Made by a program: the position numbers and the translations under genes. Shown here one piece after another: positions 1-9,695 of a DNA stretch of 64,000 bases. Source of the DNA: an uncultured Pelagibacteraceae bacterium (GTDB lineage: Bacteria > Pseudomonadota > Alphaproteobacteria > Pelagibacterales > Pelagibacteraceae). The first letter of the stretch is position 1; every line of letters begins with the position of its first letter. The notes beneath the pieces are model-generated. The model searched no databases. It had not been told where the DNA came from and saw only the letters and a list, made by a program, of their open reading frames with translations. The stretch lies in contig CACJFE010000006.1 of NCBI GenBank assembly GCA_902592655.1, positions 19,686 through 83,685 on the forward strand, written 5' to 3'.

Positions 1-486
1 GCCCAACACGTTTTGGATGATGATTATTATAAGAGAATAGAAGCAATTCAATTTACAATGACACATGATGACGGTAAAAAAGTTGACGATATCGAAGAAG
101 CCGATGTCATTCTTTTGGGAGTCAGTAGAACCAGTAAAACACCAACCTCTATATATTTAGCAAATAGAGGTTATAAAACAATTAACATACCGCTAGTATT
201 GGAACAAAAAGTACCTAAAGGGCTAATATTAAATAAAAAAGCTTGTATAGTTGGTTTAATAGCCGATCCAGAAAGGTTAGCAGACATTAGGAGGAATAGA
301 GTTGCGATAATGAATGATCATAAAATTAAAGATTACACAAATCTAGATTATATTAAAAAAGAAGTGGATGATTCCAAAAATTTATTTAAAAAAAATAATT
401 GGCCAACAATAGACGTAACAAGAAGGTCAGTAGAGGAAACAGCAGCTTCAATTTTAAAGATTATTGAGATTAAAAGAAATAAATGA
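1..486 (+). CDS. PPDK / PEP synthase regulatory protein (DUF299), 3' part
   Basis: The reading frame is open from base 1, so the gene begins upstream of the window; about 161 codons are seen of a family usually near 270. The family is a bifunctional kinase/pyrophosphorylase that phosphorylates and dephosphorylates pyruvate phosphate dikinase or PEP synthase, using ADP and Pi. Visible family motifs are the QHVLDDDYYKRIEAI stretch, HDDG, the nucleotide-binding loop GVSRTSKTPTSIYLA and the ADPERL segment. The stop codon overlaps the maf start (ATGA), so the genes are probably translationally coupled. An in-frame TTG at 13 is not the real start, because conserved family sequence precedes it. Confidence 0.9.
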   Translation, partial: AQHVLDDDYYKRIEAIQFTMTHDDGKKVDDIEEADVILLGVSRTSKTPTSIYLANRGYKTINIPLVLEQKVPKGLILNKKACIVGLIADPERLADIRRNRVAIMNDHKIKDYTNLDYIKKEVDDSKNLFKKNNWPTIDVTRRSVEETAASILKIIEIKRNK

Positions 487-1067
487 AAATAATTTTAGCC
501 TCAAAAAGCGGTGTAAGAAAAAAAATTTTAGATAATTACAAAATCGATTCAGATGTTGTGTTGTCTAATGTAGATGAGGAAGAAGTAAAAACTTCACTTC
601 TGGCAGAGGGAGCAAATCCATTATTAGTATCTAAAAATTTAGCAGAAATTAAGTCTGTTAAGGTTAGTAGTAAAAATCCTGATAGACTTGTTCTGGGTGC
701 AGATAGTGTTATTTCTCTCAATAATGAACTCATTAACAAACCTAGATCTAGAGATGAAGCTTTAAAAATTTTAAAAAAGTTAAATAATTCCAAACATTAT
801 CTTATAAGCTCCGTATGTTTTTCAAAAAACGGAGCAATGGTTTGGAATCATTCAGATTCATCCGAACTCAAAATGAAGAATTTTAAAGAAAAGGAGCTTT
901 TGGATTACCTTAACAAGATTGATACTGAAACACTATTGGCTTACGGAGTGTATCAAATCGAAGCTAATGGCTTAGATTTATTCGAATACATTAAAGGTGA
1001 TCATAATTCAATTATGGGTCTGCCAATAAAAGATATTATCAACTATATTAACCAATATAAAAAATGA
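483..1067 (+). CDS. maf: Maf-family nucleoside triphosphate pyrophosphatase
   Basis: 194 residues, normal family length. Maf proteins hydrolyse non-canonical or modified nucleoside triphosphates to monophosphates in the cytoplasm. The N-terminal ASKSGVRKKIL corresponds to the family ASxSPRRxxLL phosphate-binding loop but lacks its Pro-Arg. LGADSVISL matches the conserved GAD(T/S)V segment with the catalytic acidic residue, and GVYQIEANGLDLFEYIKGD matches the C-terminal GxYxIExxG region. The ATG lies inside the upstream stop codon and the stop overlaps aroE by 4 bases, so it sits in a tight operon. Confidence 0.9.
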   Translation: MKIILASKSGVRKKILDNYKIDSDVVLSNVDEEEVKTSLLAEGANPLLVSKNLAEIKSVKVSSKNPDRLVLGADSVISLNNELINKPRSRDEALKILKKLNNSKHYLISSVCFSKNGAMVWNHSDSSELKMKNFKEKELLDYLNKIDTETLLAYGVYQIEANGLDLFEYIKGDHNSIMGLPIKDIINYINQYKK

Positions 1068-1885
1068 AAAAAAAATATGGAATAATTGGGAATCCAATTA
1101 AGCATTCTTTATCACCTGTACTTCACAATTACTGGTTTAGAAAATATGAAATCGACGCTAATTATTCAATAATCGATGTTAAAGAAAACGAAATATCTGT
1201 AATTATTAAAAAATTAAAAAATGAGGAATTTAATGGAATAAATATTACTCTTCCTTATAAGCAAAAGATCGTCCCTCATTTAAGCCGGCTTGTTAATGAT
1301 GCATTAATTACAAGCTCAGTAAACACTGTTTATCTTGACGATAAGAAGGCATTAATTGGTGAAAACACGGATGTGTTTGGTTTGCAAGCCGCCTACTTAA
1401 AAGAAGTTGATAACTCCTCAAAAAAAAAGACTTTAGTAATCGGAGCCGGTGGAGTTTCACCATCAGTAATTCTTGCTTTACAAAAATCGGGCGTGAAAGA
1501 TATTTCGATAACAAACCGAACTAAAGAAAAATGTATATTTCTTAAGAAAAAGTTTAGCAGTTTGAAAGTTTTAAATTGGGAAGAATTAGAAGAAAGAATA
1601 AAAAATTATGACATTATTATAAATGCAACAAGTTTAGGCTTGAAAAACGGACAGGATTTTGAATTTAATTTTGATAGAATAAAAGAAAATTTGATTTACA
1701 TTGACACGATATATAATCCATTGGAAACAAAAACTCTAAAGTATTTAAAAGAGAAAAATATCAAAGTTTTCAACGGCCTGAATATGTTTATCTATCAAGG
1801 TCAAAAATCTTTTTATTTATGGAATAAAATTAATCCTGAAATTGATCAAGAATTAGTAGAATTACTATTAAATAAACTCAAATGA
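1064..1885 (+). CDS. aroE: Shikimate dehydrogenase
   Basis: 273 residues, standard length. It reduces 3-dehydroshikimate to shikimate with NADPH in aromatic amino acid biosynthesis. The N-terminal GIIGNPIKHSLSPVLHN is the substrate-binding SLSP motif. NITLPYKQKIVP carries the catalytic lysine, and NTDVFG the partner aspartate. VIGAGGVSPSVILAL near residues 125-140 is the Rossmann NADP loop, followed by SITNRTKEK, whose NRT motif favours NADP. It overlaps maf and coaE by 4 bases each. Confidence 0.95.
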   Translation: MKKKYGIIGNPIKHSLSPVLHNYWFRKYEIDANYSIIDVKENEISVIIKKLKNEEFNGINITLPYKQKIVPHLSRLVNDALITSSVNTVYLDDKKALIGENTDVFGLQAAYLKEVDNSSKKKTLVIGAGGVSPSVILALQKSGVKDISITNRTKEKCIFLKKKFSSLKVLNWEELEERIKNYDIIINATSLGLKNGQDFEFNFDRIKENLIYIDTIYNPLETKTLKYLKEKNIKVFNGLNMFIYQGQKSFYLWNKINPEIDQELVELLLNKLK

Positions 1886-2448
1886 AAAAAATTGGAATTA
1901 CAGGTTCTTTAGCCTCTGGGAAAACTACTGCTAGTAAAATTCTTTCATCAGGTAGAGGACCATTATTCAGTGCAGACTTAATAGTAAAAAAATTGTATCA
2001 AAATAAGAATTTTATTAGATTTTTATCAAAAAAAATTAAAATTAATTATGACAAAAGCTTAAAAAAAAAATTAATAAATGTATTAATAAAAAACCAGATC
2101 AATCTAAGAAAAATTGAAAAAATAATACACCCTTTAGTCAGAAAAGAAATGTTGAGATTTACAAAAAAAAATAAAAATAGTTCAATCTTATTTTATGAGA
2201 TACCTCTTCTAATTGAAAGTAAACTCAATAAAAAGTTTGACGTAATCATCTTCATAAAAGCAAAAAAAACGATAAGATTTAAGAGATTTAAAGCCAAGGG
2301 AGGAAACAAAAAACTCTTCGAAATCCTAAATAAAAAACAATTGAGTGATAAAAAAAAAATAAATTTTTGCGACCACGTTGTTGTTAATGAAAGCAATAAA
2401 AAGATTTTAAAGGAAAACTTATTAGATATAATCAATAGATATGAATGA
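1882..2448 (+). CDS. coaE: Dephospho-CoA kinase
   Basis: 188 residues, slightly shorter than the usual ~200. It catalyses the last step of coenzyme A synthesis, ATP-dependent 3'-phosphorylation of dephospho-CoA. The P-loop GSLASGKTT is at residues 8-16. FSADLIVKKLY corresponds to the family DAD substrate motif but has Ser-Ala-Asp. IIHPLVRKEM and FYEIPLLIESKL are the conserved HP and PLL.E segments. The protein is unusually lysine-rich. The start overlaps aroE by 4 bases and the end overlaps dnaQ by 8. Confidence 0.92.
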   Translation: MKKIGITGSLASGKTTASKILSSGRGPLFSADLIVKKLYQNKNFIRFLSKKIKINYDKSLKKKLINVLIKNQINLRKIEKIIHPLVRKEMLRFTKKNKNSSILFYEIPLLIESKLNKKFDVIIFIKAKKTIRFKRFKAKGGNKKLFEILNKKQLSDKKKINFCDHVVVNESNKKILKENLLDIINRYE

Positions 2449-3100
2449 AATATTCTTAGACACGGAGACTACAGGTTTATCTTTCAAAGAAGGGCACAGA
2501 ATAGTGGAAATAGCATGTATAGAAACCAAAGATTTGATACCCACTGGTTCAGTATTTCATAAATTAATAAACCCTAAGAGAGATGTGCCAAAAGAAGCTT
2601 TCAAAATTCATGGTTTTTCTGAAGAATTCTTAAGCACTAAAGAAACTTTTGATAAAATCGCCGACGAATTTTTAAAATTTATCGAAGAAAAAAAAATAAT
2701 AATTCACAACGCAAGTTTTGACTTAAGTTTTTTAAATGGTGAGCTAGACTTATTAAAAAAGAGGCAGATAAAAAATGATTTTGTAATAGATTCACTAGAA
2801 GTTGCAAGAAATAAATATCCAGGAACATCTAATTCTTTAGATGCGCTTTGTAAGAAGTTTAATATAGATTTATCTAAGAGAACAAAACATAATGCATTGC
2901 TTGATTGTGAACTATTAAGAGAAGTTTACATAAACCTTTTAGATGTTAAGGAACCAAAATTCAATTTATCTTCATCAGGCGTCGAACAAAATTTAACTAA
3001 AAATAAAAAATACTATAAAAAAATTCTAAATATTTCAGACGACGAAATAAGATTGCATAAAGAGTTTTTAAAAAAAGAGCTAAAGAAAAATTTTTATTGA
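2441..3100 (+). CDS. dnaQ: DNA polymerase III epsilon subunit (3'-5' proofreading exonuclease)
   Basis: 219 residues. The DEDDh exonuclease motifs are present: FLDTETTGL (Exo I, near residue 5), HNASFDLSFL (Exo II, near residue 88) and HNALLDCELL (Exo III, near residue 146). It removes misincorporated bases within the replicative polymerase core. The C-terminal ~60 residues correspond to the region that binds the alpha subunit and are Lys-rich. It is the last gene of the operon running from the window start, and its 3' end overlaps that of convergent secB by 7 bases. Confidence 0.93.
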   Translation: MNEIFLDTETTGLSFKEGHRIVEIACIETKDLIPTGSVFHKLINPKRDVPKEAFKIHGFSEEFLSTKETFDKIADEFLKFIEEKKIIIHNASFDLSFLNGELDLLKKRQIKNDFVIDSLEVARNKYPGTSNSLDALCKKFNIDLSKRTKHNALLDCELLREVYINLLDVKEPKFNLSSSGVEQNLTKNKKYYKKILNISDDEIRLHKEFLKKELKKNFY

Positions 3101-3513
3101 ATTTTACGCATATTGTAAAGTTTTTCAAAATCTACATTTTCATTTATCTTTATATCTTTAAAACCAGAGCACTCGAAAAGGCTAATAAATATTTGTCTTA
3201 GTTCTTTATAAATTTGAGATGGTACTTTTATTAAAATAATTTTTTCCATTTCATTTTTTTCTATAGTGTCGTCGGAAAGCTCTATCATAGTTGAAAATAC
3301 TATTCTGGTATTAATACTATCATCGCTTTTTTTAATTGGACTTAAGTTAAGAGAGGTTAAAATTTCTATTATATTTTTTTTTACTTGATTACTTTTAATA
3401 TCAATATTTATCTTATAGTTTTTAATTTCTTTTGACAGCAAAAAAAAAGTTTTAGGATTAGGTATCTTGAAATTTATTTCTCTAATGTATTTACCAATAA
3501 TTTTATAATTCAT
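3094..3513 (-). CDS. secB: SecB-like protein-export chaperone
   Basis: 139 residues with weak overall conservation. The N-terminal YIREINFKIPNP matches the SecB (Y)hKDhSFEaPN strand, and the C-terminal VDFEKLYNMR matches the NFDALYxxR-type end. SecB is a cytosolic tetramer that keeps preproteins unfolded for SecA. The position beside dnaQ, fxsA and Tim44 is the usual alphaproteobacterial secB locus, which strengthens the call. It lies downstream of fxsA with an 11-base overlap. The central region is diverged, so function is inferred partly from context. Confidence 0.75.
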   Translation of the reverse strand: MNYKIIGKYIREINFKIPNPKTFFLLSKEIKNYKINIDIKSNQVKKNIIEILTSLNLSPIKKSDDSINTRIVFSTMIELSDDTIEKNEMEKIILIKVPSQIYKELRQIFISLFECSGFKDIKINENVDFEKLYNMRKIQ

Positions 3514-3925
3514 CTTTGTTCTTATTTACGATTTCACCTTCAATCGTTTTATTCATTTTACCCGTTTTTTTTTCAAATTTTTTATCTGTAAGCGCAATTT
3601 TTAAAAAAATATTTCTAGTAAAAGGTATAAGCAATGCAAAGCCAATAAAATCTGTTAAAAAACCTGGTATAATTAATAATATTGCAGCAAACGCTATTGA
3701 AGCTCCTGAAATCAACTCATAAATTGGAGTTTTGTTTTGATACAGATTGGTTAACCCTGACTTTAAAGTCCGTAAACCTTGAACTCGAGCATAGTAAATA
3801 CCTAAAATTGCAGTAAAAAAAACTAGAGCTAAAGTGTTAAGAGCTCCAATTTTACCGCCAATTTTGATCATTAAGAAAATCTCTATAGCTGGTAATCCTA
3901 TAAAAATAATAAAAAATGTGTTCAT
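3503..3925 (-). CDS. fxsA: FxsA family membrane protein
   Basis: 140 residues. FIIFIGLPAIEIFLMIKIGGKIG at the N-terminus and the segment around residues 75-105 are hydrophobic membrane spans. The GxxxT-rich centre and the IPGFLTDFIGFALLIP motif are diagnostic of FxsA (YtzA/DUF superfamily of cytoplasmic membrane proteins); in E. coli it affects F-plasmid exclusion of phage T7, but its cellular role is unclear. The tail is charged and Lys-rich. It is transcribed ahead of secB and diverges from the Tim44-like gene. Confidence 0.85.
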   Translation of the reverse strand: MNTFFIIFIGLPAIEIFLMIKIGGKIGALNTLALVFFTAILGIYYARVQGLRTLKSGLTNLYQNKTPIYELISGASIAFAAILLIIPGFLTDFIGFALLIPFTRNIFLKIALTDKKFEKKTGKMNKTIEGEIVNKNKDEL

Positions 3926-3969
3926 TTGTCAGATACAAAATTATATTATTCATGTATATTTATCAAATT

Positions 3970-4572
3970 ATGAGTAACAGTTTTGGCTATTTAGACATAA
4001 TCTTATTAGGGATGATCGCAGGATTCATAATTCTACGACTCAGAAGTATATTAGGAAGAAAAACAGGGCATGAGTCAAAGTTATACCCTAACTTTGCAGA
4101 AAAAAAATTTACAATGCCTAAAAAAGATGCCGAAACACCAAAACCAAATTTAGATACCTTAGAAGGAGAAAATAAAAAAGAGTTTCTTAAAGGTGCAGAA
4201 ATAGCATACGAAAGTATTTTAACATCTTTTGCAAATGGAGACTTAATTAAGTTAAAAGCATTATTGTCACCTAATATGTTTTCTAATTTTTCAGATGCCA
4301 TTAAAGTTAGAAATAAAGAAAAAATTAAATCAGAATTTACATTCATTGGTGTTAAAGAATCATCTGTTGAAAAATATGAGAAGATAAAAGATAACTTATT
4401 TGCTACTGTGAAGTTTGTAGCTGAAGTAATTTCTGTAAAAAAAGATAAAGACGACAAGATTATCGAGGGCAATCCTGACAAAATAAAATTTGTAACTGAT
4501 AGTTGGAAATTTACAAAAAATATCAATAATAAAAGTCCTAACTGGTATCTATCTGAAATCATTAGCCAGTGA
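3970..4572 (+). CDS. Tim44-like (TIM44 domain) membrane-associated protein
   Basis: I take the ATG at 3970, giving 200 residues that begin MSNSFGYLDII; the open frame extends to 3916, but family members start with this segment. One N-terminal membrane helix (LDIILLGMIAGFIILRL) is followed by the conserved RSILGRKTG. A linker then leads to a C-terminal Tim44 domain (about residues 70-200). Alphaproteobacterial Tim44-like proteins are inner-membrane relatives of mitochondrial Tim44; a role in protein or lipid handling at the membrane is proposed but not settled. The stop overlaps the smr start by 4 bases. Confidence 0.85.
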   Translation: MSNSFGYLDIILLGMIAGFIILRLRSILGRKTGHESKLYPNFAEKKFTMPKKDAETPKPNLDTLEGENKKEFLKGAEIAYESILTSFANGDLIKLKALLSPNMFSNFSDAIKVRNKEKIKSEFTFIGVKESSVEKYEKIKDNLFATVKFVAEVISVKKDKDDKIIEGNPDKIKFVTDSWKFTKNINNKSPNWYLSEIISQ

Positions 4573-4988
4573 CAAACAAAAAAGGTCTTTCTAAAGAAGA
4601 TAAAAATACGTGGCAAGAATATATTAAAAATCCTTCAGACGTTTATGACAAGGATAAACGCAATTCCCTTAAAAGTAAATTAAAAGGCAGATTCAAATTT
4701 GATCTACATGGTTACACTTTAAGTGAAGCAAATATTAAAGTTAAAGACCTGATAATTTCTTGTGTAGAAAATAATTATAAGGAAATATTATTAATTACGG
4801 GTAAAGGAAATCATTCTACAAATGAAAAAAATATTTACGTCTCCAAAGATTTAGGAAAACTAAAATTTTCCGTACCTGAGTATATTAAATCTAATGAAGA
4901 ACTAAGCAAATATATAATATCTATAGAAGAAGCTAATGTAATAGACGGTGGAGAAGGTGCAATTTTGATAAAAATAAGAAATTTATAA
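4569..4988 (+). CDS. Smr-domain protein (putative DNA nicking / RNA endonuclease)
   Basis: 139 residues with a GTG start that overlaps the upstream stop (GTGA). The Smr domain shows the [11 protein letters not shown] motif near residue 45 and [10 protein letters not shown] near residue 75, corresponding to LDLHG and the TGKG loop. Family members nick DNA or cleave RNA; the exact substrate here is unknown. In other alphaproteobacteria mltA commonly lies between the Tim44 gene and smr; here there is no room for it. The 3' end overlaps hslU by 6 bases. Confidence 0.85.
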   Translation: MTNKKGLSKEDKNTWQEYIKNPSDVYDKDKRNSLKSKLKGRFKFDLHGYTLSEANIKVKDLIISCVENNYKEILLITGKGNHSTNEKNIYVSKDLGKLKFSVPEYIKSNEELSKYIISIEEANVIDGGEGAILIKIRNL

Positions 4989-6359
4989 AATAAATTTTGA
5001 TAGATCCGTATCTTTTACCAAGTTACCCAAGTTTTCTTGTACAAATTTTTTGTCGACAGTTATAGTTTCTCCTGCTTTATCAGTAGCATTAAAACTAATG
5101 TCGTCTAAAACTTTCTCAATTATTGTGTGAAGCCTTCTCGCTCCAATATTTTCTACTGAAGAATTTACTTCTGCAGAAATCTTTGCAAGCATATCAATTC
5201 CGTCTTCAGAAAATTCAAGATTAACATCTTCAGTCTTTAATAAAGACTTGTATTGTTTGATTAAACTGTTGTCCGGCTCTTTCAAAATTCTTTTAAAATC
5301 ATCCTCTTTCAGAGCATTTAGCTCTACTCTTATAGGAAGTCTTCCTTGTAGCTCTGGTAAAAGATCAGACGGTTTTGCTAATTGAAAGGCTCCTGATGCG
5401 ATAAAAAGAATATGATCAGTTTTTATCGGACCATGTTTAGTGTTTACAGTTGTACCTTCAATCAAAGGCAACAAATCTCTTTGAACCCCTTCTCTTGAAA
5501 CGTCTCCACCGACTCTATCGCTTCTTGCAGAAACTTTATCTATTTCATCTAAAAACACAATTCCATTTTCTTCTGTTGCTCTCTTAGCTTCTTTAATAAT
5601 TTTATCTTCTTCGATCATTTTATCTGACTCTTGGGCAACTAAAATTCCGTGAGATTCTTTAACAGTCATCTTTTTTTTCTTACCTTTTTTCCCGCCCATC
5701 GACTTACCCAAGATATCTCCCAAATTAACCATCCCGATATTTCCTCCAGGCATCCCAGGTATTTCAAAACTTTGTAACCCAGAAGAAGAATCTTGAACTT
5801 CAATCTCTATTTCATTTTTATCTAAGTCGCCATTTCTTAATCTTTTTCTAAAACTTTCTCTTGTAGCAACACTTGCTTTATTACCGACTAATGCATCCAG
5901 AACCTTTTCCTCTGCTTTTAATTCAGCTTTAGCCTTAACTTCTTTTCTCTTTCTCTCTCTTTCCATCGCTATAGCAATTTCAATCAAATCTCTGATGATT
6001 TGTTCAACGTCTTTACCTACGTACCCTACTTCAGTAAATCTTGTCGCTTCAACTTTTATGAAAGGTGCTTCAGCTAATCTTGAAAGTCTTCTTGATATTT
6101 CAGTTTTACCTACTCCAGTTGGACCAATCATAAGTATATTTTTCGGCAACACTTCGTCTCTCATTTCATCAGTAAGGGCCTGTCTTCTCCACCTATTTCT
6201 TAATGCAACAGCAACAGCTTTTTTTGCTTCTTTTTGACCGATCACATATCTATCTAGCTCTGAAACTATTTCTCTTGGAGAAAGAGCGCTGACCCTTGAG
6301 CTGTCAGATTTAGATCCTTTAACTAGCTTTAAATTTGTTTCTTTTTTTGATTTTGACAT
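4983..6359 (-). CDS. hslU: ATP-dependent protease ATPase subunit HslU
   Basis: 458 residues, normal length. It is a AAA+ hexamer that unfolds substrates and feeds them to HslV in the cytoplasm. The start region has [17 protein letters not shown]. Walker A GPTGVGKT is at residues 79-86, Walker B is in VFLDEIDK, and sensor/arginine motifs follow (IGARRLHT). The intermediate I domain, rich in Gly-Lys, lies between about residues 110 and 245. It follows hslV with no intervening base. Confidence 0.97.
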   Translation of the reverse strand: MSKSKKETNLKLVKGSKSDSSRVSALSPREIVSELDRYVIGQKEAKKAVAVALRNRWRRQALTDEMRDEVLPKNILMIGPTGVGKTEISRRLSRLAEAPFIKVEATRFTEVGYVGKDVEQIIRDLIEIAIAMERERKRKEVKAKAELKAEEKVLDALVGNKASVATRESFRKRLRNGDLDKNEIEIEVQDSSSGLQSFEIPGMPGGNIGMVNLGDILGKSMGGKKGKKKKMTVKESHGILVAQESDKMIEEDKIIKEAKRATEENGIVFLDEIDKVSARSDRVGGDVSREGVQRDLLPLIEGTTVNTKHGPIKTDHILFIASGAFQLAKPSDLLPELQGRLPIRVELNALKEDDFKRILKEPDNSLIKQYKSLLKTEDVNLEFSEDGIDMLAKISAEVNSSVENIGARRLHTIIEKVLDDISFNATDKAGETITVDKKFVQENLGNLVKDTDLSKFIL

Positions 6360-6899
6360 TTAAATTTTTTCCATTGTTACGTTATTGTTCGTGAATACAC
6401 AAATGTCTGATGCAACTTTCAAAGCTTTTTTGGCTATCTCTTCAGCTTTCATGTCAGTCTCGATTAAAACTTTAGCAGCTGCAAGAGCATAGTTTCCTCC
6501 AGATCCAATTCCAATAATTCCATCCTCTGGTTCTAAAACATCACCAGTTCCAGAAATTATAAAGCTATGATTTTTATCTGCTACTGCCATTAATGCTTCT
6601 AATCGTCTTAAAAATTTATCACTTCTCCAATCTTTAGCTAGTTCTACAGCTGCTCTTTGTAAGTTACCGGCGTGCTTTTCTAATTTTGCTTCGAGTCTTT
6701 CAAATAAAGTTAGAGCGTCTGCAGTTGATCCTGCAAATCCTGCGATTACTCCTCTGCTCTCAATTTTTCTAACTTTCTTGGCCTTGCTTTTTAAAACTGT
6801 ATTACCAAGACTGACTTGACCGTCTCCTGCTACAATGGTCTCCCCGCCCTTTCTAAGAAGGACAATAGTAGTACCGTGCCATTTTTCAGCTGTATTCAT
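6360..6899 (-). CDS. hslV: ATP-dependent protease proteolytic subunit HslV
   Basis: 179 residues. It is the Thr-type peptidase of the HslUV complex, related to the proteasome beta subunit. The catalytic Thr is in [13 protein letters not shown] (residues 7-19), so a nine-residue propeptide MNTAEKWHG is presumably removed. [17 protein letters not shown] and [13 protein letters not shown] are family motifs. It is the first gene of hslVU and divergent from hisB over 96 bases. Confidence 0.96.
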   Translation of the reverse strand: MNTAEKWHGTTIVLLRKGGETIVAGDGQVSLGNTVLKSKAKKVRKIESRGVIAGFAGSTADALTLFERLEAKLEKHAGNLQRAAVELAKDWRSDKFLRRLEALMAVADKNHSFIISGTGDVLEPEDGIIGIGSGGNYALAAAKVLIETDMKAEEIAKKALKVASDICVFTNNNVTMEKI

Positions 6900-6944
6900 G
6901 AAGTTATATGTGGAGATTATTTTGAGATCTTCAATAGTGATTTA

Positions 6945-6973
6945 TTGATAAAATGACCATTTAAATATATATC
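6945..6973 (+). promoter_or_regulatory. Candidate sigma-70 promoter for the his operon
   Basis: TTGATA (6945-6950) and TATATC (6968-6973) are spaced by 17 bases, 22 bases before the hisB ATG. The match is to the general housekeeping consensus in an AT-rich region, so chance occurrence is quite possible. Confidence 0.3.
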
Positions 6974-6995
6974 AAAGGTAAATCAGGCATAGTTT

Positions 6996-7586
6996 ATGAG
7001 TAGAAAAGCAAAAATTACTAGAAAAACAAAAGAGACCAGTATTTCTGTCGCGGTTAATCTTGATGGAAAAGGAAAGTATAAAATTAAAACTGGAATAGGT
7101 TTTTTAGACCATATGTTGGAGCAACTATCAAAACACTCCCTTATAGATTTAGATGTTAAAGCTAAAGGTGACACGCATATAGATTTACATCACACTACTG
7201 AAGATACAGGTATTGCAATTGGTGAAGCTATTAAAAAAGCAGCAGGTAACCGTAAAGGAATTACACGATATGCATCAACAATGATTCCTATGGATGAAAC
7301 TCTGAGTCGGGTTTCAATAGATGTATCGAATAGACCTTATTTAATCTGGAAAGTAAATTTACCGGTTGAGAAACTTGGTGAGATGGACACAGAATTATTT
7401 AAAGAGTGGTTTCAAGCATTTTCACAATCAGCTGGAGTTACTTTACACATAGAAAATATTTACGGTGAAAATAGTCACCACAAGATTGAGTCGTGTTACA
7501 AAGGTTTAGCTAGATCATTAAAAGATGCTTTAGCAATTGATAAAAGAATTAAAAACGCAATACCTTCGACAAAAGGCTCTATTTAA
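6996..7586 (+). CDS. hisB: Imidazoleglycerol-phosphate dehydratase
   Basis: 196 residues, the monofunctional form without the HisN phosphatase domain. It converts imidazole-glycerol phosphate to imidazole-acetol phosphate, the sixth step of histidine synthesis. Metal-binding histidine clusters are visible in [25 protein letters not shown] and [16 protein letters not shown]. It opens the hisB-hisH-hisA-hisF-hisE run, diverging from hslV as in many alphaproteobacteria. Confidence 0.96.
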   Translation: MSRKAKITRKTKETSISVAVNLDGKGKYKIKTGIGFLDHMLEQLSKHSLIDLDVKAKGDTHIDLHHTTEDTGIAIGEAIKKAAGNRKGITRYASTMIPMDETLSRVSIDVSNRPYLIWKVNLPVEKLGEMDTELFKEWFQAFSQSAGVTLHIENIYGENSHHKIESCYKGLARSLKDALAIDKRIKNAIPSTKGSI

Positions 7587-7591
7587 AATTG

Positions 7592-8218
7592 ATGAACGTC
7601 ACAATTGTTGACTACCAATCGGGCAATATTAGCTCTGTCATAAATTCTTTTACAGAGGCCGCTAAAGGTAAAGTTAATTTAGAGGTAACTACAGACATTA
7701 ATAAAATTAAGTTTAGTGACAAGATTGTTTTACCAGGGCAAGGTTCATTCAGAAGCTGTATTAACTCTCTTAATCAAGTTAAGGGATTAGTTGATACACT
7801 TAAAGAATTTGTAATAACAAATAAGAAACCTTTATTAGGAATTTGTGTAGGTTTACAAATGTTTGCTGATGTTGGGTATGAGGAAGCAGAAACAAATGGC
7901 TTAAGTTGGATTTCTGGTAAAGTTTCCAAAATTGATAATCAAAAGGGAAAATTTAAGCTCCCACATATTGGCTGGAATGAAATTGAAATTCAAAAAGAAA
8001 GTAAAATATTTAAAGATATAAAAAATAAATCTCACATGTATTTCGTACATAGTTATGAGTTTATTCCTGAGGATAAATCAGTCATTTCAGCAATAACAGA
8101 TTATTCATCAAAAATTGTATGTGCTGTTGAGAAGGATAATTTATTTGGAACGCAGTTTCATCCTGAGAAGAGTGATAAAATCGGATTAAAAGTAATTGAT
8201 AACTTTTTAAAATTATAA
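7592..8218 (+). CDS. hisH: Imidazole glycerol phosphate synthase, glutaminase subunit
   Basis: 208 residues from the ATG at 7592 (an in-frame TTG precedes it). It is a class I glutamine amidotransferase that supplies ammonia to HisF. The nucleophile Cys is in LLGICVGLQMFAD, and the His and Glu of the triad are in GTQFHPEKS. VDYQSGNISSV is the N-terminal family motif. The start lies 5 bases past the hisB stop, and the stop overlaps hisA as TAATG. Confidence 0.96.
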   Translation: MNVTIVDYQSGNISSVINSFTEAAKGKVNLEVTTDINKIKFSDKIVLPGQGSFRSCINSLNQVKGLVDTLKEFVITNKKPLLGICVGLQMFADVGYEEAETNGLSWISGKVSKIDNQKGKFKLPHIGWNEIEIQKESKIFKDIKNKSHMYFVHSYEFIPEDKSVISAITDYSSKIVCAVEKDNLFGTQFHPEKSDKIGLKVIDNFLKL

Positions 8219-8943
8219 TGAAAATATTTCCTGCAATAGATATAAAAGACAAGAAATGCGTAAGATTAATCAAAGGAGACTTTGATAAAAAAACTGAATA
8301 TAAAATTTCACCTATTGAACAAGCAGGTAAATATAAAAATCATGGCTTCAAAAATTTGCACATTGTTGATTTGGATGGCGCCTTAACTGGAAAGACGGTT
8401 AATTTAGATATTATTCAAGAAATAATAAGTAAATATGATTTGAAGATTGAAATAGGTGGTGGTGTTAGATCTTTTGATAGTATTAAAAAATATATCGATG
8501 CGGGCGTTGAAAAAGTAATTTTAGGTAGTGGTGCTATAAAAAATAAAGAATTTCTAAAAGAGTCTTGTAAAAAGTTTAAAGGTCAAATTGCTTTAGGATT
8601 GGATTCAAAATATGGAAATCTTTCTGTATCAGGCTGGAAAGAAAATTTAAATGTTAAAACTCTAGATTTTCTAAAAGAAGTAAATAACTATGGTGTAAGC
8701 CGAGTAATTTATACAGATATTAATAGAGATGGAATGAAAAAAAGTCCTAACCTAGAGGAGACTGTAAAAATTGCAGAGCTTTCTAATTGTCCTGTTGTGA
8801 TTTCAGGAGGCGTTTCATCAATAAGTGATATTAAGAAAGCTAAAGAATTAAATAATAAAAAAATTGAAGGTATTATTGTTGGCAAGGCCATTTATGATGG
8901 CGACATTAAACTTGATGAGTTAGCAAAGGAGATTGATGCTTAA
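8218..8943 (+). CDS. hisA: ProFAR isomerase
   Basis: 241 residues forming a (beta/alpha)8 barrel. It isomerises ProFAR to PRFAR in histidine synthesis. The catalytic Asp is in [14 protein letters not shown], and the second catalytic Asp in [12 protein letters not shown]. The phosphate-binding glycine motifs are EIGGGVRSF and VISGGVSS. It starts inside the hisH stop codon and overlaps hisF by 8 bases. Confidence 0.96.
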   Translation: MKIFPAIDIKDKKCVRLIKGDFDKKTEYKISPIEQAGKYKNHGFKNLHIVDLDGALTGKTVNLDIIQEIISKYDLKIEIGGGVRSFDSIKKYIDAGVEKVILGSGAIKNKEFLKESCKKFKGQIALGLDSKYGNLSVSGWKENLNVKTLDFLKEVNNYGVSRVIYTDINRDGMKKSPNLEETVKIAELSNCPVVISGGVSSISDIKKAKELNNKKIEGIIVGKAIYDGDIKLDELAKEIDA

Positions 8944-9694
8944 AAATAGAATTATACCTTGCCTTGATGTTAAAGATGGAAGAGTTGTCAAAGGCATTAA
9001 TTTTCTTGAATTAAAAGATGCTGGAGATCCAGTTGAACAAGCTAAAATTTATAGTGACGGCGGGGCTGACGAAATTTGTTTTCTTGATATTACAGCTTCA
9101 AATGAGAATAGAGAAACGATTATTGATATTGTTAGAAAAACTGCGAAAGAGTGTTTCGTTCCTTTAACCGTTGGAGGAGGAGTTAGAACAATTCAAAATA
9201 TTACCGATTTATTGTTAGCTGGTGCAGATAAAGTTTCTATTAATACTACCGCTGTAAAAAATGTCGAATTCGTTAAGGAAGCTTCAAAAAAATTTGGATC
9301 TCAATGCATTGTTGTTGCGATTGATGCAAAAAAAGTTTCAGATAATAAATGGGAAGTATTTACACACGGTGGAACAAATAAAACTGGTATCGATGCAGTA
9401 GAGTTTTCTAAAAAAGTAGAGGAAAATGGTGCCGGAGAAATTTTATTAACTTCAATGGACAAAGATGGAACTAAATCCGGATATGACGTTGATTTATTAA
9501 AAAAAATTACGAGTAACACCAATATTCCAGTAATAGCGTCCGGTGGAGTTGGAACTCTAGATCACTTATATGATGGCATAGTTAAAGGTGGAGCAAGTGC
9601 AGTTCTAGCGGCTTCTATCTTTCATTATGGCGAATATAAAATCAAAGATGTTAAAGAATATTTGAATTCTAAAAATGTATCTGTAAGGTTATAA
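8936..9694 (+). CDS. hisF: Imidazole glycerol phosphate synthase, cyclase subunit
   Basis: 252 residues from the ATG at 8936 (a TTG just upstream is less likely). It is a barrel enzyme that joins ammonia from HisH with PRFAR to give IGP and AICAR. The catalytic Asp pair is in [16 protein letters not shown] and [23 protein letters not shown] and [11 protein letters not shown] bind phosphate. It overlaps hisA by 8 bases. Confidence 0.97.
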   Translation: MLKNRIIPCLDVKDGRVVKGINFLELKDAGDPVEQAKIYSDGGADEICFLDITASNENRETIIDIVRKTAKECFVPLTVGGGVRTIQNITDLLLAGADKVSINTTAVKNVEFVKEASKKFGSQCIVVAIDAKKVSDNKWEVFTHGGTNKTGIDAVEFSKKVEENGAGEILLTSMDKDGTKSGYDVDLLKKITSNTNIPVIASGGVGTLDHLYDGIVKGGASAVLAASIFHYGEYKIKDVKEYLNSKNVSVRL

Positions 9695-9695
9695 A

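Noticed and set aside
3987-4616. 209-codon open frame on the minus strand
   Set aside because: It lies wholly opposite the Tim44-like and smr genes and has no recognisable motif; it is an antisense shadow favoured by AT-rich codon use.
6899-6930. Possible heat-shock promoter before hslV (ATTG with CCACATAT)
   Set aside because: The match is poor at both elements and the spacing is off compared with the dnaK site.
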